Source: Pseudorhodoferax sp047601025
Lineage (GTDB): Bacteria; Pseudomonadota; Gammaproteobacteria; Burkholderiales; Burkholderiaceae_C
Assembly (NCBI RefSeq): GCF_047601025.1
Contig: NZ_JASGJZ010000001.1
Location: 1,612,001 to 1,676,000, forward strand
Direction of reading: 5' to 3'
DNA length: 64,000 nucleotides
Shown: in pieces, positions 54,983-62,629 of the stretch
Position numbering within the stretch: the stretch's first letter is position 1
Layout of the letters: each line of letters begins with the position of its first letter
Position numbers and translations under genes: made by a program
The notes under the pieces: model-generated
What the model saw: only the letters and a program-made list of their open reading frames with translations
What the model was told of the DNA's origin: nothing
Databases searched by the model: none

Positions 54983-56358
54983 CCACGCCCTACGCCCAAC
55001 GCCGCGCCGAAGTCGCCCGCCAGATCGGGCGCGACGGCATCGCCATCGTGCCGACCGCCCCCGAGCGCCCGCGCAACCGCGACGCCGACTTCCCGTACCG
55101 GCACGACAGCTATTTCTACTACCTGACCGGCTTCACCGAACCCAACGCCTGGCTGGTCATCACCGGCGACGGCCGCAGCACGCTGTTCTGCGCGCCCAAG
55201 GACCTGGAGCGCGAGATCTGGGACGGCTACCGGCTCGGGCCCGAGGCCGCGCCGGCCGCGCTGGGCGTGGACGAGGCCTGCTCCAGCGCCGAGCTGGACA
55301 CCCGGCTGCCGCGCCTGCTGGAGAACCGCGGCACGGTATGGTTCCCGTTCGCGATCCACGCGGGGCTGGAGTCGCGCATCGACGGCTGGCTGGGCAGCGT
55401 GCGTGCGCGCGTGCGCTACGGCGCGCTGTGCCCCGCGTCGCAGCGCGACCTGTGCGGCATCCTGGACGAGATGCGCCTGGTCAAGGACGCGCACGAGCAG
55501 GACATCATGCGCCGCGCCGCGCAGATCAGCGCCCAGGCCCACGTGCGCGCGATGCAGACCTGCGCCCGCATGCTGCGCGCGGGCCGGGACGTGCGCGAGT
55601 ACCACCTGGACGCCGAGCTGCTGCACGCCTTCCGCCAGGACGGCTCGCAGTTCCCGGCCTACGGCTCCATCGTCGCCGCCGGCGCCAACGCCTGCGTGCT
55701 GCACTACCGCGCCGACGCGGCGCCGGTGCGCGACGGCGAGCTGGTGCTGATCGACGCCGGCTGCGAGCTGGACGGCTACGCCAGCGACATCACCCGCACC
55801 TTCCCGGCCAACGGCCGCTTCACCGGCCCGCAGCGCGCGCTGTACGACCTGGTGCTGGCCAGCCAGCACGCGGCCGTGGCCGCCACCCGCGCCGGCGCCC
55901 GCTTCAACGACCCGCACGACGCCACCGTCCGGGTACTGGCCCAGGGCATGCTGGACCTCGGCCTGCTGGACGGGAACAAGGTCGGCGGCCTGGACGACGT
56001 GATCGCCAGCCGCGCCTACTTCGCCTACTACATGCACCGCACCAGCCACTGGCTGGGCATGGACGTGCACGACTGCGGCAGCTACGTGGAGCCCGGCGAG
56101 GTCGGCGACGGCAGCGTGCGACAGGACCCGCTGTCGGGCGAGACCATCACCGACCGGCCCAGCCGCATCCTGCGCCCCGGCATGGTGCTGACCATCGAGC
56201 CCGGCCTGTACGTGCGCCCGGGCACCGACGCGCCGGAACAGTTCCACGGCATCGGCATCCGCATCGAGGACGATGCCATCGTCACCGCGGGCGGCTGCGA
56301 GCTGATCACGCGCGGCGTGCCGGTCGAGGCCGGGGAGATCGAGGCGCTGATGCGCTGA
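54979..56358 (+). CDS. pepP: Xaa-Pro aminopeptidase (aminopeptidase P)
   Basis: A 459-residue metallopeptidase with an N-terminal creatinase-like domain (DFPYRHDSYFYYLTGF) and C-terminal pita-bread catalytic domain; metal ligands are visible in LIDAGCELDGYASDITRTFP, HRTSHWLGMDVHDCG, TIEPGLYVRPG and GIGIRIEDD. It removes N-terminal residues before proline. Its ATG overlaps the murU stop, the gene order seen in many Burkholderiales. Confidence 0.94.
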   Translation: MTTPYAQRRAEVARQIGRDGIAIVPTAPERPRNRDADFPYRHDSYFYYLTGFTEPNAWLVITGDGRSTLFCAPKDLEREIWDGYRLGPEAAPAALGVDEACSSAELDTRLPRLLENRGTVWFPFAIHAGLESRIDGWLGSVRARVRYGALCPASQRDLCGILDEMRLVKDAHEQDIMRRAAQISAQAHVRAMQTCARMLRAGRDVREYHLDAELLHAFRQDGSQFPAYGSIVAAGANACVLHYRADAAPVRDGELVLIDAGCELDGYASDITRTFPANGRFTGPQRALYDLVLASQHAAVAATRAGARFNDPHDATVRVLAQGMLDLGLLDGNKVGGLDDVIASRAYFAYYMHRTSHWLGMDVHDCGSYVEPGEVGDGSVRQDPLSGETITDRPSRILRPGMVLTIEPGLYVRPGTDAPEQFHGIGIRIEDDAIVTAGGCELITRGVPVEAGEIEALMR

Positions 56359-56465
56359 GACGTCGTGGTCCCATCCTTCACGCCCACCGCGGCATGCGAT
56401 CGATGCCGTCGCAGCTTCTGAGGCTCCGGCGCGCCGTGGGCTCCGCCCGCACGCGCACAGCCGGC

Positions 56466-56481
56466 GTCGGCATGCGCCGAC
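56466..56481. repeat. Inverted repeat in the pepP-SGNH spacer
   Basis: GTCGGC (56466-56471), ATGC, GCCGAC (56476-56481). It has no T tract; it is about 35 bases before the SGNH hydrolase start and could be an operator or an mRNA leader hairpin. Confidence 0.3.
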
Positions 56482-56515
56482 ACGCCACCCACCGCCGCCA
56501 TGGCATGCTGGCGCC

Positions 56516-57259
56516 ATGCGCAAGACCAGACGACGCCTGACCAAGCTCGCCCTCGCGCTGTACAGCCTGGGCATGGGCGCCTCCGCCGGGGCGCAGCAGC
56601 AGTGGCCGCCGCCGGGCCGGGCCGGGCCGCAGCGCGCCGCACCGGTTGCGGACACGCGCTGGAAGGACAGCTTCGACGCCTTCGCCGCGGCCGACCGGCA
56701 GCAGGCGCCGGCGCCCGGCGGCATCCTGTTCGTCGGCAGTTCCTCGATCCGGCTGTGGGACGGGCTGGAGCGGCAGTTCCAGGGTGCCCCGGTGCTCAAG
56801 CGCGGCTTCGGCGGCTCGCGCATGCTGGACGTGGCCGCGCACGCGGACCGGCTGGTGCTGCCGTACCGGCCGCGGCTGATCGTGGTCTACGCCGGCGACA
56901 ACGACCTGGCCGAAGGCCGCACGCCGCAGCAGGTGCTGGACAGCTTCATCCAGTTCGTCGCGCGCGTGCGCGCGGCGCTGCCGGACACGCGCATCGCCTA
57001 CCTGTCGATCAAGCCCAGCCCGCTGCGCGCGGCGCTGATGCCGCAGGCCATGCAGGCCAACGCGCTGATCGCCGGCTACGCCGCGGCCACGCCCAACCTG
57101 GACTTCATCGACATCTACTCGCGCATGCTGGACGCCCAGGGCCGGCCGCGCACCGACCTGTACGGCGGCGACGCGCTGCACCTCAACGCGGATGGCTATG
57201 CGTTGTGGAAGGCGGCGATCGCGCCGCACCTGGCGCTGCCGGCCGTGGCGTCGCGCTGA
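56516..57259 (+). CDS. Exported SGNH/GDSL hydrolase
   Basis: A 247-residue secreted hydrolase: signal peptide (cleaved near SAGA), nucleophile Ser in LFVGSSSIRLW, Gly in GFGGSRM, Asn in YAGDNDL, and the Asp-His pair in GGDALHLN. Substrate class is ester or acetyl; unknown here. Its last 77 bases overlap antisense with the acyltransferase gene. Confidence 0.88.
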   Translation: MRKTRRRLTKLALALYSLGMGASAGAQQQWPPPGRAGPQRAAPVADTRWKDSFDAFAAADRQQAPAPGGILFVGSSSIRLWDGLERQFQGAPVLKRGFGGSRMLDVAAHADRLVLPYRPRLIVVYAGDNDLAEGRTPQQVLDSFIQFVARVRAALPDTRIAYLSIKPSPLRAALMPQAMQANALIAGYAAATPNLDFIDIYSRMLDAQGRPRTDLYGGDALHLNADGYALWKAAIAPHLALPAVASR

Positions 57260-58391
57260 GGCGGTCCAGCTCCCGGCTCAGCAGCGCGACCGCGTACAGC
57301 ACGGCGAACGACACCGCGAGGATGGCCGCGTCGATCCACAGCGGCCGCCACGGCGTCGGCGCGCCGAACAGCGACAGCGCCAGCAGCGCCAGCACCAGGT
57401 GCACGCAGAACACCGGCAGCGAGGCCGCGCCCATGACCTCCAGCGCGCGCACGCGCGGCAGGTGCCGGGCCAGCCACGGCGCCCAGTGCAGCGCCAGCAC
57501 CAGCAGCGCGAACAGGTTCAGCAGGCGCAGCGGCGCCAGCTGCCATTTGTCGAACAGCAGGTTCAGGCCGGGGTCGTGCGGCAGCGGCACCTGGCCGACC
57601 ACGTGCCGCCAGACGAAGCCGATGGCGGCGATCGCCGTCGCCAGCACCAGCATCCAGCGCGGGAACGCCGGCACCGGCTGTGGCGGCTGGGCGCTGCGCC
57701 CGGCGCCCAGCCACAGCCCCAGCACCCAGGGGAACTGCCAGGCCAGCACGTCGAACGCGCCGGTCTGCGCCAGCGGCACGCGGATGCCGGCGGCCGGCGC
57801 CAGCGCCTCGTACACCCAGGCGCCGAACTTGAACTGCGCGGCCAGCCACAGCGCCACGCTCAGCGCCAGGATGCCGCCCCAGCCGCGGCGCAGCCCGTGC
57901 AGCAGCAGCACCGGGCTGACCAGCATCAGCAGCACGTACAGCGGCAGGATGTCCAGCAGCGGCGGGCTGTAGATCAGCAGCAGCCCGCCGACCAGCGCGT
58001 GCAGCGGCTCCTGCAGGTAGTACTCCAGCAGGCCGGTGATCGCTTCTTCCTGCAGCACCACGGCGATCAGCGCGATCACGCTGAACAGGAACAGCAGCAG
58101 CGCGGCCTGGCACAGGTAGATCTTCCCCACGCGCCGGTAGAACGCGCTGCGCATGCGCGAGCGGCCCTCGCGCCGCTCGCGCGCCGCGTAGACCATGCCG
58201 GCCATGAAGCCGGACAGCAGCACGAAGCCCTCGGCCGCCGAGACGAAGCCGAACGGCTGGCCGGCCGGCCCGGCCACCACCGTGGGCAGGTGCGTCAGCG
58301 TCATCAGCACCAGCATCAGGCCGCGCAGCGCGTCGACCTGCCACAGCCGCGCGCCGGGCTCAGAAGGTGTGGATGAATCGATCGCAGCCAC
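57183..58391 (-). CDS. OpgC-like membrane acyltransferase
   Basis: A 402-residue protein with about ten helices and the family opening WQVDALRGLMLVLMTLTHLP, then SAAEGFVLLSGFMAG. OpgC succinylates osmoregulated periplasmic glucans at the membrane. No opgGH is in the window. A GTG at 58391 is chosen as start because the residues from there (AAIDSSTPSEPG) lead straight into the first family block; an extension to 58529 is open but Pro/Arg-rich and unlikely. Confidence 0.75.
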   Translation of the reverse strand: MAAIDSSTPSEPGARLWQVDALRGLMLVLMTLTHLPTVVAGPAGQPFGFVSAAEGFVLLSGFMAGMVYAARERREGRSRMRSAFYRRVGKIYLCQAALLLFLFSVIALIAVVLQEEAITGLLEYYLQEPLHALVGGLLLIYSPPLLDILPLYVLLMLVSPVLLLHGLRRGWGGILALSVALWLAAQFKFGAWVYEALAPAAGIRVPLAQTGAFDVLAWQFPWVLGLWLGAGRSAQPPQPVPAFPRWMLVLATAIAAIGFVWRHVVGQVPLPHDPGLNLLFDKWQLAPLRLLNLFALLVLALHWAPWLARHLPRVRALEVMGAASLPVFCVHLVLALLALSLFGAPTPWRPLWIDAAILAVSFAVLYAVALLSRELDRLSATPRPAAPGAARSPPSTTHSHPR

Positions 58392-58835
58392 GACGGGGTG
58401 CGGCGGGTCGCAGGCCGCCGCCCTGGCGGGTGCCAGGGCAAGGACTGCAACGCCCGCATGCGGCCCGGCGCATCCCGGCCCGCAGGGCGAGGCCCTGGGA
58501 ACACGCGTGATGCGAGAACAGGTGGTCATCGGGCCTCGCGTGGGTGTGAGCGGTTCGTTCGCACCTTCTCAGGTGCCGGGCGCGACGGGAGTGCCATCGG
58601 GTTCCGGCTCGGCCGGGCTGCCGGGCTCCGGCGCGCCATCGTCGGGCTCCACCGGCAGGCCGCCGGGTTCGGGCTCGCCATCGTCTTCGCCGTGGCGTCG
58701 TGGGGGGCGGTGCAGCGCAGGCATGGCGGATGCGGGGCGAGAATGGGGAATCCGCGCATCGTCCCGCATGCGCCGGCCCGGCGGGCCAGGCCGGCGCCGC
58801 GAATGCCTGTCGGCGCCGTCCCACACGAGAGCAGC
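58392..58835. other. Spacer with low-complexity segment
   Basis: These 444 bases hold the divergent promoters of the acyltransferase and binding-protein genes. The only candidate gene is the 51-codon minus-strand frame at 58569-58724. The rest shows no convincing gene or terminator. Confidence 0.4.
58569..58724 (-). CDS. Possible small acidic Pro/Glu/Gly-rich protein
   Basis: A 51-residue frame whose second half is an imperfect repeat of E-P-(E/D)-P-G units (GEPEPGGLPVEPDDGAPEPG and onward). The coherent repeat in this one frame suggests real coding. No recognised domain, no signal peptide. The overlapping frames are Arg/Gly-rich shadows. Confidence 0.4.
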   Translation of the reverse strand: MPALHRPPRRHGEDDGEPEPGGLPVEPDDGAPEPGSPAEPEPDGTPVAPGT

Positions 58836-60005
58836 ATGCCCCTGAACAAACGCCGCCTGCTGGCCGCCGCCGCGCTGGCCGGCATCGCCCCGATGGCGCG
58901 GGCCGCACCGGCCCTGCGCATCGGCCTGATCGCCAGCTACACCGGGGTCTACGCCGACTACGGCCGCCAGTTCGACGCCGGCGTGGCGCTGTACCTGGCC
59001 GGGCAGGGCGGCCGCATCGCCGGCCGGCCGGTGGAGATCGTGCGCCGCGACACCGGCGGCCCGGCGCCCGACGCCGCGCGCCGCCTGGCGCAGGAGCTGG
59101 CGGTGCGCGAGCGCGTGGACCTGCTGGCCGGGCTGGACTTCAGCCCCAACGCCTACGCCGTGGCCCCGGTCGCCACCCAGGCCCGGCTGCCGACGCTGGT
59201 CATGAACGCCTCGTCCTCGGGCATCACCGCCAGCTCGCCCTACCTGGCGCGCGTGTCGTTCACGGTGCAGCAGGTGTCCGCGCCGATGGCGCGCTGGATG
59301 CTGGGCAACGGCCAGCGCGAGGCCTACCTGGTGGTGGCCGACTACGCGCCCGGCGCCGACGCGCTGGCCGCCTTCCGCCAGGCTTTCGAGGCCGGCGGCG
59401 GCCGCATCGCCGGCGAACTGCGCACGCCGCTGCAGAACCTGGACTTCGCCGCCTACGTGCAGCGCATCCGGGACGCCCGGCCGCAGGCGGTGTTCTTCTT
59501 CTTCCCCTCCGGCGTGATGCCGACGGCCTTCCTGAAGGCCTGGCGCGAGCGCGGCATGGCGCAGGCCGGCATCGGCCTGTACGCCACCGGCGAGGCCACC
59601 GACGACAGCTACCTGGACGCCACCGGCGACCTGGCGCTGGGCCTGGTCACCAGCCACCACTACTCCTACGCCCATCCCTCGGCGATGAACCGCCGCTTCG
59701 TGCAGGCGTTCGAGGCCCGCTTCGGCAACACGCTGCGGCCCAGCTACTTCGCCGTGGCGGCCTACGACGCCCTGGCCGCGATCGACCTGGCGCTGCGCCG
59801 CACCGGCGGCGATGCCGGCGGCGAGCGCTTCATGGAGGCGCTGAAGGGCCTGGCCTTCGAAAGCCCGCGCGGCCCGATCGAGATCGACGCGGCCACGCGC
59901 GACATCGTGCAGACCGTCTACATCCGCCGCACCGAGCGCGTGGACGGCCGGCTGGTCAACGTGGAGTTCGACCGCTTCGAGCGCGTGAAGGATCCGGGGC
60001 GGTAG
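58836..60005 (+). CDS. Periplasmic leucine-type ABC substrate-binding protein
   Basis: A 389-residue type I periplasmic binding protein: signal peptide MPLNKRRLLAAAALAGIAP, cleavage near ARA, then ALRIGLIASYTGVYADYGRQ, and RRDTGGPAPDAARRLAQEL, all typical of branched-chain amino acid and amide receptors. No permease or ATPase genes are nearby, so it is an orphan receptor. A GAGAG-like ribosome site precedes the ATG. Confidence 0.88.
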   Translation: MPLNKRRLLAAAALAGIAPMARAAPALRIGLIASYTGVYADYGRQFDAGVALYLAGQGGRIAGRPVEIVRRDTGGPAPDAARRLAQELAVRERVDLLAGLDFSPNAYAVAPVATQARLPTLVMNASSSGITASSPYLARVSFTVQQVSAPMARWMLGNGQREAYLVVADYAPGADALAAFRQAFEAGGGRIAGELRTPLQNLDFAAYVQRIRDARPQAVFFFFPSGVMPTAFLKAWRERGMAQAGIGLYATGEATDDSYLDATGDLALGLVTSHHYSYAHPSAMNRRFVQAFEARFGNTLRPSYFAVAAYDALAAIDLALRRTGGDAGGERFMEALKGLAFESPRGPIEIDAATRDIVQTVYIRRTERVDGRLVNVEFDRFERVKDPGR

Positions 60006-60043
60006 GCGCAGGCGCGCCGGCCGCACCGCGACGGCGGGGCGGC

Positions 60044-60937
60044 TCACGCCAGCTGCGCCCGCAGGAACGCCACCGTCCGCCCCCACGCCAGCGGCGCCGC
60101 CGCGGCGTCGTAGCGCGGCGTGGTGTCGTTGTGGAAGCCGTGCTGCGTGCCGGGGTAGTGGTACACCTCGCAGCGCACGCCGGCCGCCTTCAGCGCCGCC
60201 TCGTAGGCCGGCCAGGCGGCGTTGATGCGCTCGTCGACGCCGGCCAGGTGCACCTGCAGCGGCGCCTTGACGCGGGCGGCCTCCTCGGGCGCCGGGGTGT
60301 TGCCGTAGAACGGCACGGCGGCCTGCAGGTCCGGCAGGCGCGTGGCCAGCCAGTGCGCCACGCCGCCGCCCCAGCAGAAGCCGACCACGCCCAGCCGGCC
60401 GCTACCGTCGCTCCGCGCGCGCAGCCAGGCCGCGCACGCCAGGAAGTCCTCGCGCGTCTTCGCCGGGTCGAGCCGGGCGAACTCGGCGCGCGCCTTGTCC
60501 TCGTCGCCGGGATAGCCGCCCAGCGGCGTCAGCGCGTCCGGCGCGAAGGCCATGAAGCCGTCCAGCGCCAGGCGGCGCGCGACGTCCTCGATGTGCGGGT
60601 TCAGGCCGCGGTTCTCGTGCACCACCAGCACCGCCGGCAACCGGTCCGCGCCGGCCGCGGCGGGCCGCACCAGGTAGCCGTCGATCCGGCCGTGGCCAGC
60701 CGGCGAGGGCACGGACACGCGCTCGCCGCGCAGCCGGGCGTCGTCCGGCGGCACCTGCTGGCCGCGCGCGAAGTCCGGGCTCAGCGCGGCCAGCAGTCCG
60801 GCGGCCGTCATGCCGGCCTTGGCGTAGCGCCGGGCCCGGGCCAGGAAGCCGCGGCGATCCAGGTCGCCGTGCACGTAGGCGTCGAACAGGACCAGCAGCT
60901 GCGGGTCGAAATCCTGGGCGGTCAGGCGAGGGGGCAT
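60044..60937 (-). CDS. Dienelactone hydrolase family protein
   Basis: A 297-residue alpha/beta hydrolase with the Cys nucleophile in VVGFCWGGG, Glu in VVHENRGL and the His in TQHGFHND. The first ~60 residues contain an internal RRGFLARARRYAKAGMTAAGLL stretch like a Tat signal but 27 residues in, a layout typical for this subfamily. True dienelactone activity is not certain. It converges on the upstream binding-protein gene. Confidence 0.88.
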   Translation of the reverse strand: MPPRLTAQDFDPQLLVLFDAYVHGDLDRRGFLARARRYAKAGMTAAGLLAALSPDFARGQQVPPDDARLRGERVSVPSPAGHGRIDGYLVRPAAAGADRLPAVLVVHENRGLNPHIEDVARRLALDGFMAFAPDALTPLGGYPGDEDKARAEFARLDPAKTREDFLACAAWLRARSDGSGRLGVVGFCWGGGVAHWLATRLPDLQAAVPFYGNTPAPEEAARVKAPLQVHLAGVDERINAAWPAYEAALKAAGVRCEVYHYPGTQHGFHNDTTPRYDAAAAPLAWGRTVAFLRAQLA

Positions 60938-61125
60938 GGCAGCGGCTCCGCGAAAAAAGGAAGCGTGCAGGGTAGCGCCATCGCAGCGCCGCGCGATGCC
61001 TGTCATCCCTGACAGGTGCGCATCCTCGGAATGGCGGGAGTTGTTTCTGATCTGCATCAATCCCGCACCGAATTAGCGAAGTGTTACGTAGCATCGGCGT
61101 CCTCTTTTTTCCCAGAAGGATCCCC

Positions 61126-62121
61126 ATGCTCCCCACCCTTCGCGCGCTCGGGCGCGCCCTGTGTCTCGTCTGCCTGCTGGCGCTGCCGGCCGCCTGGGCC
61201 GGCCAGGCCAGGTACCCGGTGCTCTACGTGTTCGGCGACAGCCTGTCGGACACCGGCAACGACTACCTGGCCACCAAGCAGCTGCAGATCGTGCCGGCCA
61301 TCCCGCCCTCGGACTCGCCGCACGCCACCTACTGGCAGGGCCGCTTCACCAACGGGCCGGTGGCCGCCGAATACCTGTGGCGGCTGATCCGCCGCCGGCC
61401 CAACGCCGAGCTGGCGCCTTCGCTGAGCGACCCGACGCTGCAGAGCAAGCGGGCGCTGAGCTTCGCGTTCGGCGGCTCGACCTCGGCCGCGTCCACGCCC
61501 ACGCCGATGGGCTTCACGGTGCCGGGCCTGCTCGGCCAGGTCGACCTGTTCACGACCGCGCTGGGCAGCCGCCAGGCGCCGGCCGAGGCGCTGTACATGG
61601 TCTGGAGCGGCTCCAACGACTACCTGCAGAACCAGGCGGACAGCCCCTACACGGTGGTCGGCAACATCACGCAGGCGATCCGCGGGCTGTACGCGGCCGG
61701 CGCGCGCCACTTCCTGGTGCCCAACCTGGCCAACCTGGGCATCACGCCGATGGTGCAGGCGCAGCACCAGGGCCCGCAGTTCACCCAGCTGAGCAAGCAG
61801 CACAACGCGCTGCTGAAGTCGGCGCTGGCCGCGCTGGAGCGCGAGCTGCGCCCGATCCGCATCGTCACGGTGGACATCTACACGCTCAGCGAGATCATGC
61901 TGTCCACCGGCCTGGTCTCCGCAGACCCCTCGGCGCTGGACTACCTGCTGCCCGACAGCGGCGCGTCGAACTGCCTGGTGGTCAACCCCGCCGCCTGCGT
62001 GGACGCGCCGTGGGCCGGCTTCCTGTCGCCGTTCCTGTTCTGGGACCTGATGCATCCGACCACCCAGGTGCACGGCGCGATCGGCACCGCGATGTTCACG
62101 GCGCTGCTGACGCAGCGGTGA
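61126..62121 (+). CDS. Exported SGNH/GDSL esterase
   Basis: A 331-residue secreted lipase/acylhydrolase of the GDSL plant-like type: signal peptide ending PAAWA, block I FGDSLSDTGND, block III SGSNDY, block V WDLMHPTTQVHG. AGAAGGA at 61114-61120 is the ribosome site, and this favours the ATG at 61126 over 61081. Substrate unknown. Confidence 0.88.
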   Translation: MLPTLRALGRALCLVCLLALPAAWAGQARYPVLYVFGDSLSDTGNDYLATKQLQIVPAIPPSDSPHATYWQGRFTNGPVAAEYLWRLIRRRPNAELAPSLSDPTLQSKRALSFAFGGSTSAASTPTPMGFTVPGLLGQVDLFTTALGSRQAPAEALYMVWSGSNDYLQNQADSPYTVVGNITQAIRGLYAAGARHFLVPNLANLGITPMVQAQHQGPQFTQLSKQHNALLKSALAALERELRPIRIVTVDIYTLSEIMLSTGLVSADPSALDYLLPDSGASNCLVVNPAACVDAPWAGFLSPFLFWDLMHPTTQVHGAIGTAMFTALLTQR

Positions 62122-62200
62122 GAAGCCGCGCGCGGCGCCCCCGCGCCGACACGCGGCGCCTGATGCGCCTCATCGGCCGGCCGCCCTCGCCGTGCCCGCG

Positions 62201-62629
62201 TCAGCGGGGCGCCGCCCAGTCCGCCGTCACCGCGTAGGCCGGGGCGGCACCGGAGCGGCCGGCCGGCCCCAGCGGCACGGCCGTGACCGCGAGGTGCAGC
62301 GCCTGGCCGGTGCGCCCGGCCCGCAGCAGGGCCGCCGGCACGCGCACCACGAAGGTGGCCGGCGCGCCGGGCGGATGCAGCGACCAGGCCGCCAGGCGCT
62401 CCGCGCGCCCGGGCGGCGGCCCGGCCCGCAGCGTGGCCTGCAGCAGCACGGGCTGCGCGGCGCCGAGGGGTACCACGCGCACCTGCAGCAGCTCCGCCGA
62501 GGGCGGCGCCGGCGGCAGCGGCAGCTCCGCCACCGGCACGGCCGCGCCCGGCGGCGGCAGGGACTGGGCGCCGGCCGCCAACGCACCGGCCAGCGCCAGC
62601 GCCATGCACCCGCGCGCGCCGGCCCGCAT
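62201..62629 (-). CDS. Exported tyrosinase-associated protein
   Basis: A 142-residue protein with a signal peptide (MALALAGALAAGAQS) and a Pro-rich segment, then a beta-rich part. TFVVRVPAALLRAGRTGQAL ... LAVTAVPLG resembles the tyrosinase C-terminal segment AFMVDLGATLQRLRAGGAAL ... VQLVAVPW. Its ATG shares one base with the tyrosinase stop (TGATG). It may be a caddie or a split C-terminal domain. Confidence 0.6.
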   Translation of the reverse strand: MRAGARGCMALALAGALAAGAQSLPPPGAAVPVAELPLPPAPPSAELLQVRVVPLGAAQPVLLQATLRAGPPPGRAERLAAWSLHPPGAPATFVVRVPAALLRAGRTGQALHLAVTAVPLGPAGRSGAAPAYAVTADWAAPR

